The translations under genes were made by a program, and so were the position numbers. From the NCBI GenBank assembly GCA_900767585.1, contig CAAFZP010000150.1:1-38935 (forward strand): DNA of 38,935 nucleotides, in the 5' to 3' direction. This document shows positions 16,082-24,461 of the stretch, one piece after another; within the stretch, counting starts at the first letter, position 1, and every line of letters starts with the position of its first letter. A model generated the notes under the pieces. That model was not told the origin of the DNA. It made no database searches and was given only the letters and a program-made list of their open reading frames with translations. This DNA is from Lachnospiraceae bacterium. GTDB lineage: Bacteria; Bacillota; Clostridia; Lachnospirales; Lachnospiraceae.

Positions 16082-17821
16082 TTATTGAGGCGGCATAGCA
16101 GTACCAATATAAGCTCTTACTGTCGGTCCGGGAGCTGCACTTCCTTTTGGTACCAAACGGATGCAGATTCCTTCCAGACGTTTTCCAAACCCTGCTGTGC
16201 CTGAAGGCTCACCATTCTTTGCCCAGCCCAGCCAGCCGTATGTCTGTGCATGAACACAATAATAAATATCATATTTTTCGGCAAGCTCACCAGTCAGCTT
16301 AATCTGAATCGCTTCGAGACGTTTTGCCTGTCCTATTGTACCGGCTTCCGCTCCATTTTGTCTCCAGCCTTGCCATCCTTCTTTTTGAACATGTACCCGA
16401 TATACGATATTACCCGGTACTTCCGTCATATTGTAAATACGGATTGTTTCTAACCGCTTTGCACGTCCGGTTGTTCCACTCAGCGTTCCATCAAAAACCG
16501 TTCCCTGCCATCCATAGGTCTGAATCTGCGTCTGATATGCAACCGATGGGCTCTGATAAGCATGTGCGGTCTCACCGGGTGCCATTCCACCTTTTTCAAC
16601 TAACTTGATCTGAATTGCTTCGAGACGTTTTCCATAGCCTCTCGAACCGGAGGTCTGCCCGTTTTTCGCCCAATCAAGCCATCCATAAGTCTGGCACTGT
16701 ACACGATAATAGACATCATATTGTTCTGCGAGTTCCCCCGTCAGCCGGATCCGGATTGCCTCTAATCGTTTTGCAAGACCTGTGAGTCCTGCAATATCTC
16801 CATCCATCGCCCAGTCCATCCATCCGAACGACTGGCAATGCACCTGATATTCTACACTTCCCTCGATGCCAGTATTATTCCTGATTTTTATTGCCTCTAA
16901 CCTTTTTGCTTCACCGACTGTACCACTGATACCGCCATCATATCTTTCTTCTTTTTCCCATCCATAGGATTGTACATGCGTTGCATATACGATTTTAGCA
17001 TCCTCCGGTGCTGTCTCACCAGTCGGAACCGGAATATTGATCTTCGATGCAAAGCTTCCATCGGTCGAATAATAGAAGTTCATATCGACACGACCCTGAA
17101 TACCCGGAACCGTTCCGGAACTTGTGTACTGCCAATAAGAATAAGCGCCGGAATATGTGGAATGGTCATTATACTGTGCCAGCCAGACTGGATAACTTGC
17201 TGCAATCCGCTTTCCATCCACGCTGTTTGTAAGCATCGTTTTGTTTGCATACACCATCGGCGTGTACCCTCTGGTTGCCGCATAACTACAGAATGCCATA
17301 CAGACATTTGTCGCCTGTTCCTTTGTCAGATTCGCCTGCAACAGTCTTCCGCCTGTTGGTGAATCACTGGCATACTCATAATCCATAACCAATGGAAGGT
17401 CAATTGTAAGCCCATTTGCATGCAGATAATCAATCGCATATTGTGCTTCCTGTGCCGCTTCATTTTCCGTAATTGCCTGGGAAAACATATAGACACCAAC
17501 TTTCACACCTGCTGCTTTTGCACCACGGATATTCTGAATAGCTCTCGAATCATGGTACATATTTCCTGTCGATCCATATCCACGTCCACCAATCTTTATA
17601 AATGCAAAATCAATCCCGGATGCTTTGACTGCATACCAGTCAATATCTTTATTCCAGGTAGAAACATCAATACCATTGTAGATATGACAGTTCCGAAACT
17701 GGGACGCGTGAGTAATTCCTTCTCCATACGCCTCGGAAACCAGAGAAAAAGACATTGTAAAAAATAATATACAGACAAGCAAAGCTACAATAAATTTATG
17801 AAATTTCTTTTGTCGTTTCAT
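16082..17821 (-). CDS. Secreted GH25 lysozyme with six ChW repeats
   Basis: A 579-aa secreted cell-wall hydrolase. The signal peptide is residues 1 to about 33 (KRQKKFHK, hydrophobic core, SEAYG). The glycoside hydrolase family 25 domain covers about residues 45-255, with GIDVSTWN (D52) and the catalytic LPLVMDYEY (D-x-E), as expected for a muramidase cleaving MurNAc-GlcNAc bonds. It is followed by six clostridial hydrophobic-W repeats, each with the pattern Q-x-x-GW ... G ... G-x-G-KRLEAI-x-I, arranged as two groups of three split by a Pro/Ala-rich linker. The ATG at 17821 is used because GAGGAG lies nine bases before it. It is unusual for a wall hydrolase to sit between aroK-like and gpr genes; a spore-cycle role is possible but unproven. 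Confidence 0.9.
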   Translation of the reverse strand: MKRQKKFHKFIVALLVCILFFTMSFSLVSEAYGEGITHASQFRNCHIYNGIDVSTWNKDIDWYAVKASGIDFAFIKIGGRGYGSTGNMYHDSRAIQNIRGAKAAGVKVGVYMFSQAITENEAAQEAQYAIDYLHANGLTIDLPLVMDYEYASDSPTGGRLLQANLTKEQATNVCMAFCSYAATRGYTPMVYANKTMLTNSVDGKRIAASYPVWLAQYNDHSTYSGAYSYWQYTSSGTVPGIQGRVDMNFYYSTDGSFASKINIPVPTGETAPEDAKIVYATHVQSYGWEKEERYDGGISGTVGEAKRLEAIKIRNNTGIEGSVEYQVHCQSFGWMDWAMDGDIAGLTGLAKRLEAIRIRLTGELAEQYDVYYRVQCQTYGWLDWAKNGQTSGSRGYGKRLEAIQIKLVEKGGMAPGETAHAYQSPSVAYQTQIQTYGWQGTVFDGTLSGTTGRAKRLETIRIYNMTEVPGNIVYRVHVQKEGWQGWRQNGAEAGTIGQAKRLEAIQIKLTGELAEKYDIYYCVHAQTYGWLGWAKNGEPSGTAGFGKRLEGICIRLVPKGSAAPGPTVRAYIGTAMPPQ

Positions 17822-17893
17822 TTTCTTCGTCTCCTCACAAATTAGCACGTAATATTTTCGTAACAATATTTTAACATATTTTTTATTGCTTGT

Positions 17894-18409
17894 CTAACAG
17901 TTTTTTAATGGATTGATAAGCGCACTTGCAATTGCACTCACACATTCCTCCATTGTCTTTCCATCACAATGAATCGTGAGTTGTGCATACTTCTCATAAT
18001 ATGGCTTGCGCTCTGCATACAGATCTACAAGTGTCTTTCCCGGTTTCATCGCGATACCACGTGTCGAGATATTATTCACACGGCGGATGATTTCCTCGCA
18101 GCTTACATCGAGATATACGATCACCCCCTGCTCACCCAGGTGATTCATAGCTTCTTCCGAGAAAATCGCGCTTCCTCCGGTTGCAATCACGGATGCTTCC
18201 GAGTTGATATCCCGCAGCACTTGATTTTCAATCGCAAGAAATGCATCGATGCCTTTCTCATTGATGATATCAACCAATGTCTTTCCTTCCTGTCTCTGGA
18301 TCAACAGGTCACCATCAATAAAATGATAATTGATTGCTTTCGCAAGCAGTACGCCGATCGTGCTTTTCCCGCTTCCAGGCATACCGATCAATACTATGTT
18401 TTTCTTCAT
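17894..18409 (-). CDS. aroK: Shikimate kinase family protein with altered substrate site
   Basis: A 171-aa P-loop kinase of shikimate-kinase size and layout. The Walker A motif is GMPGSGKST (residues 9-17), the DxD motif D32-G-D34, the lid arginine R117, and R134 in the RKPYYEKYA segment; all fit ATP-dependent phosphorylation of shikimate in the chorismate pathway. Two usual shikimate contacts are changed. The arginine after the conserved Phe (normally FR) is L58 in DAFLAIE, and the GGG loop is GGS (78-80). No other aromatic-biosynthesis gene is nearby. It may therefore be a true shikimate kinase of a divergent subgroup or a kinase for another small alcohol. An AAGGAAA ribosome site precedes the ATG. 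The gene symbol applies to the family rather than to proven function. Confidence 0.68.
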   Translation of the reverse strand: MKKNIVLIGMPGSGKSTIGVLLAKAINYHFIDGDLLIQRQEGKTLVDIINEKGIDAFLAIENQVLRDINSEASVIATGGSAIFSEEAMNHLGEQGVIVYLDVSCEEIIRRVNNISTRGIAMKPGKTLVDLYAERKPYYEKYAQLTIHCDGKTMEECVSAIASALINPLKNC

Positions 18410-18442
18410 CTTGTTTTTCCTTTCACTTTCATTTTAATAATA

Positions 18443-18476
18443 ACGATTTCTCCGTTCTTCGAACTCTCGAAATCGT
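18443..18476 (-). other. Inverted repeat between the small Cys gene and the shikimate-kinase-like gene
   Basis: Perfect 8-base arms ACGATTTC (18443-18450) and GAAATCGT (18469-18476) enclose a second small hairpin GTTC-ttc-GAAC. On the minus strand it is followed by TTATTATT, only moderately T-rich. It could be a weak terminator after the 66-aa gene or an operator for the downstream gene; I cannot decide between them. Confidence 0.5.
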
Positions 18477-18506
18477 AACAGACACGGGCTTGCCAGAATT
18501 ATTGTG

Positions 18507-18707
18507 TCACATCTGATGCCTCACAACCCGATATTCATCACCATTCTTATAATACGGGCAACTGTAATGCGAGTCTTCGTATAGACGGGCAAGTTCATCC
18601 TCATCCATACTCACATCACAGACATACTCCTCATATTCCTCATCATAGATCAGATACGCACATGTATCACAGCTTGTCTGTATCTCTGTTTTTTTCTTTT
18701 TATCCAT
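18507..18707 (-). CDS. Small four-cysteine protein (DUF6472-like), 66 aa
   Basis: A 66-aa acidic protein with four cysteines: SCDTCAYL, YVCDV and SCPYY. The spacing C-x2-C ... C ... C suggests a small zinc- or cluster-binding fold. The lysine-rich start (MDKKKKTEIQ) and the DEEYEEYVCDVSMDEDEL segment match what I remember of DUF6472, which has no known function. The ATG at 18707 is chosen because it overlaps the TAA of the ThiE-HAD gene by one base (TAATG), a classic coupling arrangement; an upstream in-frame ATG at 18755 would give a 16-residue extension overlapping that gene and has no better ribosome site. Confidence 0.7.
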   Translation of the reverse strand: MDKKKKTEIQTSCDTCAYLIYDEEYEEYVCDVSMDEDELARLYEDSHYSCPYYKNGDEYRVVRHQM

Positions 18708-20026
18708 TATCCAAGCACCACCTGTTCGTCTGTAATCCGGCAGATTTCTTCCCAACTGTCCTTTGCCACATCATCATAAACAGCAACTGTCACGAATCCG
18801 GCTTTCTTCGCCGTATACATCGCACGTAAGCTGTCTTCAAAAATCACACATTCCACTGGAGTGATCTTCATATTCGCACAGGCAAGCTCATATACGGCCG
18901 GTGATTCCTTGCTCGCTCCTGCCATCGTACAGCTGACGATCGTATCAACATCCGCCATAAGCCCGGTCCGTTCTAGTACCATCTCACTTAAATGAATCTC
19001 GTTTGCCGTTGCAACCGCCACCTTATAGCCATCCCGTTTCATCCACTTCACAAGTTCGCAGGCATACGGCTTCAGCGGAATCGTATTCCGGTATTCCTCG
19101 ATCACCATATTCTGGAAATCATCGAAGATCTCCTCCGAAGTCTTCGGGATGTCAAACTGTTCTTTGATGAAGTTCGCCGCCTGAATGAGTGTCATCGTCG
19201 CCACCTGATGGTGAAACTCCATGTCCGGATGGATGCCGTACCTGCCGATATATTCCACATCCAGTGTCCGCCACATTGGCATACTGTCAATCAGTGTTCC
19301 ATCCATATCGAAAAGCACGCCCTTTTTACCCTGTAAGAGTGGCATCAGTTTCTGATATAATGCATCAAACGTTTCTGTCTTTGCAAGCATATCCTTCACC
19401 TGAGCCGTAAGCTTCTTCGTGGCTGTCTCAATTTCGTCCTGCGCAAAGATCGCAGATACCACCGCGACACCTGCCACATCGCAACCAACTAACTGATTGA
19501 TATTCTCCGCACTGACACCCCCGATTGCCACAACCGGAATCTGCACAGCATGGCAAATCTCCCGCAGCGTCTTCAGAGGGAGTGCTGTTACATCCTGCTT
19601 GGTCGTCGTCACAAAGGCAGATCCGGAACCAAGGTAATCAGCACCCTGTTTTTCCGCAAGCAGAGCTTCCTCTACATTGTGGGCGGATACACCGATGATC
19701 GCTGCATCCCCAAGGATAGCACGCGCTTCTTCCACCTGCATGTCGCCCTGTCCTAAGTGTACGCCATCTGCGTGACAGGCTTTTGCCAGTGCCACATTAT
19801 CGTTGATGATAAGCGGTATGCCATATCTTCCCGTCAGCTTTTTGATTTCCTTTGCCTCTGCAAGAAATGCACCTTCGGAAAGCTCTTTTTCCCGCAGCTG
19901 CACGATCGTCGCACCACCCTTAATTGCCGCTTCCACCGCATCTATCAGGGTTGCGTATCGTTTCTTATTTACTGATTTTCTATCTGTTACAGCATAGACC
20001 TGTAACTGTTCTTTATTTATCTTCAT
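18707..20026 (-). CDS. thiE: Thiamine-phosphate synthase (ThiE) fused to a HAD-superfamily hydrolase
   Basis: A 439-aa two-domain protein. Residues 1 to about 210 are ThiE, which joins HMP-PP and thiazole phosphate to make thiamine monophosphate: VYAVTDR, IVQLREK, LIINDNVALAKA, DGVHLGQGD, GVSAHN, YLGSGSAFVTTTKQD and IPVVAIGGV are visible. From about residue 230 a HAD hydrolase domain follows with motif I VLFDMDGTLIDS, motif II VATAN, a lysine near AGASKESPAVY, and motif IV VIFEDSLRAM, with a helical cap between motifs I and II (beta-phosphoglucomutase-like). The HAD domain may dephosphorylate thiamine monophosphate or a pathway intermediate; that is inference. The ATG at 20026 matches the usual ThiE N-terminus; a longer frame to 20131 would overlap thiD. 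It follows thiD by 71 bases. Confidence 0.88.
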   Translation of the reverse strand: MKINKEQLQVYAVTDRKSVNKKRYATLIDAVEAAIKGGATIVQLREKELSEGAFLAEAKEIKKLTGRYGIPLIINDNVALAKACHADGVHLGQGDMQVEEARAILGDAAIIGVSAHNVEEALLAEKQGADYLGSGSAFVTTTKQDVTALPLKTLREICHAVQIPVVAIGGVSAENINQLVGCDVAGVAVVSAIFAQDEIETATKKLTAQVKDMLAKTETFDALYQKLMPLLQGKKGVLFDMDGTLIDSMPMWRTLDVEYIGRYGIHPDMEFHHQVATMTLIQAANFIKEQFDIPKTSEEIFDDFQNMVIEEYRNTIPLKPYACELVKWMKRDGYKVAVATANEIHLSEMVLERTGLMADVDTIVSCTMAGASKESPAVYELACANMKITPVECVIFEDSLRAMYTAKKAGFVTVAVYDDVAKDSWEEICRITDEQVVLG

Positions 20027-20097
20027 TTTCTGTTTAATCTCCAGATTTTTACCTGACTTTTCTCTTTTACTCTCACGCCATTTTCCCGTAAAAATCG

Positions 20098-20925
20098 TTA
20101 TAAAGATCTGACGTTTTCCTGTATCTGCCATCCATGGTCGATTGGCCCACTCCCTCTGCCGAGATCAAGACCTGACGAAAGTGCGCCACTAAGATAACTT
20201 TTGGCATAGCTGATACTCTGCGCAACCGAATATCCTTTTGCCAGTCCACACGCAATCGCAGAGGATAAAGTACATCCGGTACCATGTGTATTCGGATTGT
20301 CGATACGGGAACCGTGGAACCAGATCACTTCGGTTCCAACCAATACATCGCTGGCATCCTCAATCGCATGTCCGCCCTTAATCAGCACCTGGGAATGAAA
20401 TCTGTCATACAGGCATCTTCCCGCCTGTTCCATATCCGTTTTGGACTGAATCGTCATTCCGGTAAGCAGCTCTGCCTCCGGGATATTCGGCGTGATCAGT
20501 GTCGCAAGTGGAAGAAGCATCTCTGTCAGACAGGAAATCGCATCTTCCTTTAACAACCGGCTCCCGCTTGTCGCAACCATCACCGGATCCACAACTATAT
20601 TTTCCGCATGCCAGTCTTCAAGTGCTTCCGCGATTGTATTTATCAAGGCTTTATCGGATACCATGCCAATCTTCACAGCTTTTGGCGGAATATCCAAAAA
20701 CACTGCGTCAATCTGCTTCCGCAGAAATTCCGGTGTCACATCCATAATACCGGTAACTCCCATCGTGTTTTGCGCAGTCAGTGCTGTGATGGCTGACATA
20801 CCATAGCAGTCATTTGCAAGCATCGTCTTTAAGTCTGCCTGTATGCCCGCACCACCGGAGCTATCCGAACCTGCAATAGAAAGCACCTGAGCAAGGCTTC
20901 GATTGGTTAATTTCTTCTCATCCAT
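20098..20925 (-). CDS. thiD: Hydroxymethylpyrimidine/phosphomethylpyrimidine kinase
   Basis: A 275-aa ribokinase-fold enzyme that phosphorylates HMP and HMP-P to HMP-PP for thiamine synthesis. Visible motifs are the N-terminal VLSIAGSDSSGGAGIQADLK (phosphate and pyrimidine binding), VVDPVMVATSG, LITPNIPEAELL, and the anion-hole/catalytic NTHGTGCTLSSAIA. It is followed by the ThiE-HAD gene, so HMP-PP made here would feed ThiE directly. AAGGAG stands before the ATG at 20925. Only 18 bases separate the fab operon terminator from this start, leaving no room for a TPP riboswitch or an ordinary promoter in the gap. Confidence 0.94.
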   Translation of the reverse strand: MDEKKLTNRSLAQVLSIAGSDSSGGAGIQADLKTMLANDCYGMSAITALTAQNTMGVTGIMDVTPEFLRKQIDAVFLDIPPKAVKIGMVSDKALINTIAEALEDWHAENIVVDPVMVATSGSRLLKEDAISCLTEMLLPLATLITPNIPEAELLTGMTIQSKTDMEQAGRCLYDRFHSQVLIKGGHAIEDASDVLVGTEVIWFHGSRIDNPNTHGTGCTLSSAIACGLAKGYSVAQSISYAKSYLSGALSSGLDLGRGSGPIDHGWQIQENVRSL

Positions 20926-20943
20926 CTATTTGTTTTACTCCTT

Positions 20944-20974
20944 AAAAAATAGAGCTGTCAACGACAGCCCTATT
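20944..20974 (-). terminator. Rho-independent terminator of the fatty-acid operon
   Basis: On the minus strand a 12-bp stem (AATAGGGCTGTC with GACAGCTCTATT, one G-U pair) closes a GTT loop and ends in six T residues. It lies 12 bases after the fabZ stop codon region and just upstream of thiD. Confidence 0.9.
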
Positions 20975-20986
20975 ATTATACACGAT

Positions 20987-21415
20987 TTATGCGCCTACGA
21001 CAAATGTAAGTTCTGCCGTTACAGCAACTTTTCCATCTACCTTTGCGACAGCCTTTCCAGAACCGATTGGTCCCTTCTGGTCTGTGATCTCGCATTCCAT
21101 CTCAATCACATCGCCCGGCGTGATCTGCTTCTTGAATCTCGCATTCTTGATGCCACCGAAAAATGCAGTCTTTCCTTTGTGCTCTTCCTCGGACAAAATT
21201 GCAATCGCACCAACCTGTGCGAGCGCCTCGATCACGAGTACGCCCGGCATGACATGCTGTGTTGGAAAATGTCCCAGAAACTGCATCTCATTCACGGATA
21301 CACACTTGACACCTTTCGCCCACTTTCCCGGCTCAAAATCTGTGATCCGGTCAACTAACTGAAACGGATAACGATGTGGCAAAATCTCCTGTATCTGATT
21401 TGAATTTAATTCCAT
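20987..21415 (-). CDS. fabZ: 3-hydroxyacyl-[ACP] dehydratase FabZ
   Basis: A 142-aa hot-dog fold dehydratase that removes water from 3-hydroxyacyl-ACP in each elongation cycle. The family start EILPHRYPFQLVDRI and the active-site region GHFPTQHVMPGVLVIEALAQ (catalytic His and Glu) are intact, followed by the strands GGIKNARFKKQITPGD. The length is normal. It is the last gene of the operon, 23 bases after fabF, with the terminator immediately downstream. The absence of a FabA-type isomerase signature is expected for Firmicutes. Confidence 0.96.
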   Translation of the reverse strand: MELNSNQIQEILPHRYPFQLVDRITDFEPGKWAKGVKCVSVNEMQFLGHFPTQHVMPGVLVIEALAQVGAIAILSEEEHKGKTAFFGGIKNARFKKQITPGDVIEMECEITDQKGPIGSGKAVAKVDGKVAVTAELTFVVGA

Positions 21416-21438
21416 CTTCTTCTCCTTCGTCCTGCAAT

Positions 21439-22677
21439 CTACGCTTCAAACTTCTTCAGCAGAATACTTGCGTTGTGTCCACCAAATCCAAGGGAGTTGG
21501 AAAGCGCATACTCTACCTGTACATTTCTTCCTTCATTTGGAACGATATCCAGATCACACTCTTCATCTGGCACCTGATAGTTGATCGTTGCAGGAATAAA
21601 TCCATCATGCAATGCAAGTGCTGTGATTACAGCTTCTACGGCACCACTACCACCGAGCAGATGTCCGGTCATAGACTTTGTAGAGCTAACCATCAGCTTG
21701 TATGCATGCTCACCAAATGTTGTCTTGATCGCCATTGTCTCGCCTGCATCATTTAAGTGTGTGGATGTACCATGTGCGTTGATATAACCAACCTGCTCCG
21801 GCTTGATACCGGCATCCTTCACTGCCATTGCCATACAGGCTGCTCCACCTGCTCCATCCGGACATGGGGCTGTGATATGGTATGCATCACAGGTTGCACC
21901 GTATCCTACAACCTCGCCGAGGATTTCCGCACCTCGCGCCTTCGCATGCTCATACTCTTCTAATACAAGTGCACCGGCACCTTCACCCATGACGAAACCG
22001 GCACGCTCCTTATCAAATGGAATTGAAGCACGGTTCTTGTCTGTTGTTGTATTTAATGCCTGCATCGCTGTAAATCCACCGATTGCCATATCGGTAATTG
22101 CTGCCTCAGAACCACCACAGATCATAACATCTGCATATCCGTCACGGATATAATGGAAGCTGTCTCCGATTGCATTGTTACCGGATGCACAGGCTGTTAC
22201 AACGGAAGAACAGATGCCCTTGAAGCCAAAACGGATTGCAATGTTTCCGGCACCCATGTTCGCAATTGTCATCGGAATATAAAATGGGGAGATCTTGTCG
22301 AAACCACGTCTCTCGCCAGTCTGGTAGTTCTTCTCTGTGACTTCCATGCCGCCGATACCGCTGGAGAAGATGACTCCACAACGCTCCGCATCTTCCTTCT
22401 CCATGTCCAGACCACTCTGCTTAAATGCCTCGTCAGCTGCAACAACTGCATACTGTGCGTAGCGGTCCATACGTCTGGCGTCCTTCTTATCGATCACGGC
22501 TGTCACATCCAGATCCTTTACCTCACCGGCAAGCTTCACTGCATGGTTTGTTGTATCGATTCTTGTAATCTCATCAATTCCACAGACACCTTTTTTTACA
22601 TTATCCCATGTTGTCTCTACGTTATTTCCCAAAGGGTTTACAGTTCCTAAACCTGTAATCACAACTCTTCTGCTCAT
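21439..22677 (-). CDS. fabF: Beta-ketoacyl-ACP synthase II FabF
   Basis: A 412-aa condensing enzyme that extends acyl-ACP with malonyl-ACP. The start RRVVITGLGTVNPLGNN is typical. The catalytic triad is complete: cysteine in VVTACASGNNAIGD, first histidine in NAHGTSTHLNDAGE, and second histidine in SSTKSMTGHLLGGSG. The C-terminal LSNSLGFGGHNASILLKK is also canonical. The ATG at 22677 is chosen because AGGAGG precedes it directly; a longer frame to 22707 overlaps fabG and adds ten residues unlike the family. It lies ten bases after the fabG stop. Confidence 0.97.
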   Translation of the reverse strand: MSRRVVITGLGTVNPLGNNVETTWDNVKKGVCGIDEITRIDTTNHAVKLAGEVKDLDVTAVIDKKDARRMDRYAQYAVVAADEAFKQSGLDMEKEDAERCGVIFSSGIGGMEVTEKNYQTGERRGFDKISPFYIPMTIANMGAGNIAIRFGFKGICSSVVTACASGNNAIGDSFHYIRDGYADVMICGGSEAAITDMAIGGFTAMQALNTTTDKNRASIPFDKERAGFVMGEGAGALVLEEYEHAKARGAEILGEVVGYGATCDAYHITAPCPDGAGGAACMAMAVKDAGIKPEQVGYINAHGTSTHLNDAGETMAIKTTFGEHAYKLMVSSTKSMTGHLLGGSGAVEAVITALALHDGFIPATINYQVPDEECDLDIVPNEGRNVQVEYALSNSLGFGGHNASILLKKFEA

Positions 22678-22687
22678 TTTTTCCCTC

Positions 22688-23431
22688 CTACATTGCCATA
22701 CCGCCATCTACACAGATGACCTGACCGGTAATATAACTTGCATCATCACTTGCCAGAAAACGGACAAGATTTGCAACATCTTCGACCTTTCCAAGCTTCT
22801 TCATCGGAATACTCTTTAAGTTCTCTTCCACAACAGCCTCAGGCAGCTTTGCTGTCATATCTGTCTCAATAAATCCCGGTGCCACCGCATTCACGGTAAT
22901 GCCACGGGAACCGATTTCCTTCGCAACAGACTTTGTCATACCGATCAAGCCTGCCTTGCTGGATGCATAATTGACCTGTCCGGCATTTCCACGGACACCG
23001 ACCACGCTGCTGATGTTGATGATATGTCCACGCTTCTGCTTGAGCATGATCTTTGATACATGCTTGATACACAGAAATGCACCCTTTAAGTTCGTGTCAA
23101 TGACCTGCTCGAAATCTTCCTCCGTCATCTTCAGCATCAGGTTATCCTTCGTGATACCTGCATTGTTGACAAGAATATCAATGCTTCCGTACTCTTCCTT
23201 TACCTTTGTCACGAGTGCCTGTACATCTTCATTTTTTGCAACATCTGCCCGAATGGCGGATGCCTTCACACCATATGCCTCACACAGCTTTACTGTCTCT
23301 TCGGCACCAGCTGCGCCATGTGCATAACAGGTTACGACATTGGCACCTGCCTCTGCAAGCGCAACACAGATTGCACGACCGATTCCACGGCTTCCGCCTG
23401 TGACAATGGCTGTTTTATTCTCTAATGTCAT
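22688..23431 (-). CDS. fabG: 3-oxoacyl-[ACP] reductase FabG
   Basis: A 247-aa short-chain dehydrogenase that reduces 3-ketoacyl-ACP with NADPH. The cofactor motif TGGSRGIGRAI, NNAG (VNNAGITKDNL), the catalytic serine (ISSVVGVRGN) and the YASSKAG Tyr/Lys pair are all present, with the FabG-typical C-terminus ITGQVICVDGGMAM. GGAGG precedes the ATG at 23431. It lies between fabD and fabF, the usual neighbours. Confidence 0.97.
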   Translation of the reverse strand: MTLENKTAIVTGGSRGIGRAICVALAEAGANVVTCYAHGAAGAEETVKLCEAYGVKASAIRADVAKNEDVQALVTKVKEEYGSIDILVNNAGITKDNLMLKMTEEDFEQVIDTNLKGAFLCIKHVSKIMLKQKRGHIINISSVVGVRGNAGQVNYASSKAGLIGMTKSVAKEIGSRGITVNAVAPGFIETDMTAKLPEAVVEENLKSIPMKKLGKVEDVANLVRFLASDDASYITGQVICVDGGMAM

Positions 23432-23446
23432 AGATTCCCTCCAAAT

Positions 23447-24391
23447 TTACTTTCCAAGTGCTTCTAATAATATATTTAATGAATCGATATCTTCTACTGA
23501 ATAAGTAGCAAAGCTGCGGTCGATCTTCTTTACGAATCCGGAAAGTGTCTTACCCGGACCAACCTCGATAAAGGTATCAACGCCCTGCTCGATCATGTAC
23601 TTGATAGAATCTTCAAAATATACGCTGCTCTGTACCTGTGTCTCAAGCATCTGAGGAATTGTCTTATCTGCTGCAAGCTCCTTACCGGTTGCATTGAACA
23701 GAACAGGGAACTTCATCTCACCGAAATGCTCGGTCTTGAAACGCTCTGCAAGCTTGTCACCAGCCGGCTTCATCAGAGATGTATGGAATGGTCCGCTGAC
23801 TGCAACAGGCACGATTCTTCTTGCGCCCTTCTCCATCATCAGCTCTCCGGCTCTTGTGATAACCGGTGTATCACCAGATACAGTCACCTGAACTGGTGTA
23901 TTATAATTTGCAACCTCTGCAATATGGAACTCGCTGTCTGCAAATTCTTCCTCTGCCTGCTTACAGCATGCCTTGATCGTCTCACGGTCAAGATTCATAA
24001 CTGCGATCATACCAGTGTCTCTGCCTGTCACTGCCTCTTCCATGGCTTTACCACGGTATGCAACAAGGTCGATGACCTGCTGCTCCTCGAATACACCTGC
24101 CGCATAGAGTGCGGAATACTCACCGAGTGAAAGTCCGGCTGCAATCTCCGGTACGATACCCTTTGCTGCAAGAATCTTTGTCACACCAACCGCAAAGGCA
24201 ACCATACATGGCTGTGTGTATCTTGTCTGTCCAAGCTTCTCGATTGGACCATCGAAACAACATTCCTTCACGTCAAAATCAAGCTTTACATTGTCAAATA
24301 CCTCGCGGAACTCTGGATATGCCTCATAGAGATCTTTTCCCATTCCGACATGCTGTGCACCCTGTCCAGCGTATAAAAAACCGATCTTCAT
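23447..24391 (-). CDS. fabD: Malonyl-CoA:ACP transacylase FabD
   Basis: A 314-aa transacylase that loads malonyl groups onto acyl carrier protein. Motifs are LYAGQGAQHVGMGKDLY at the N-terminus, the nucleophile elbow GLSLGEYSALYAAG, the conserved histidine in VSGPFHTSLM, and the C-terminal IEVGPGKTLSGFVKKI. AGGAGG precedes the ATG at 24391. The gap to fabK upstream is about 70 bases and holds no room for acpP. Confidence 0.96.
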   Translation of the reverse strand: MKIGFLYAGQGAQHVGMGKDLYEAYPEFREVFDNVKLDFDVKECCFDGPIEKLGQTRYTQPCMVAFAVGVTKILAAKGIVPEIAAGLSLGEYSALYAAGVFEEQQVIDLVAYRGKAMEEAVTGRDTGMIAVMNLDRETIKACCKQAEEEFADSEFHIAEVANYNTPVQVTVSGDTPVITRAGELMMEKGARRIVPVAVSGPFHTSLMKPAGDKLAERFKTEHFGEMKFPVLFNATGKELAADKTIPQMLETQVQSSVYFEDSIKYMIEQGVDTFIEVGPGKTLSGFVKKIDRSFATYSVEDIDSLNILLEALGK

Positions 24392-24461
24392 AATTTCCTC
24401 CTGCTTATCTATGATTATTCTATCAATTTATGCCGTCACGCATTCGCGTGCCTTATCTTAT

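Noticed and set aside
20926..20986. Possible TPP riboswitch before thiD
   Set aside because: Only about 60 bases separate fabZ and thiD, half of them a terminator; THI-box elements need about 100 bases and no conserved core was seen.
24392..24461. Possible hidden acpP between fabD and fabK
   Set aside because: The 70-base gap is too short, and no DSL-type phosphopantetheine site occurs in any frame here or in the gap before fabK.
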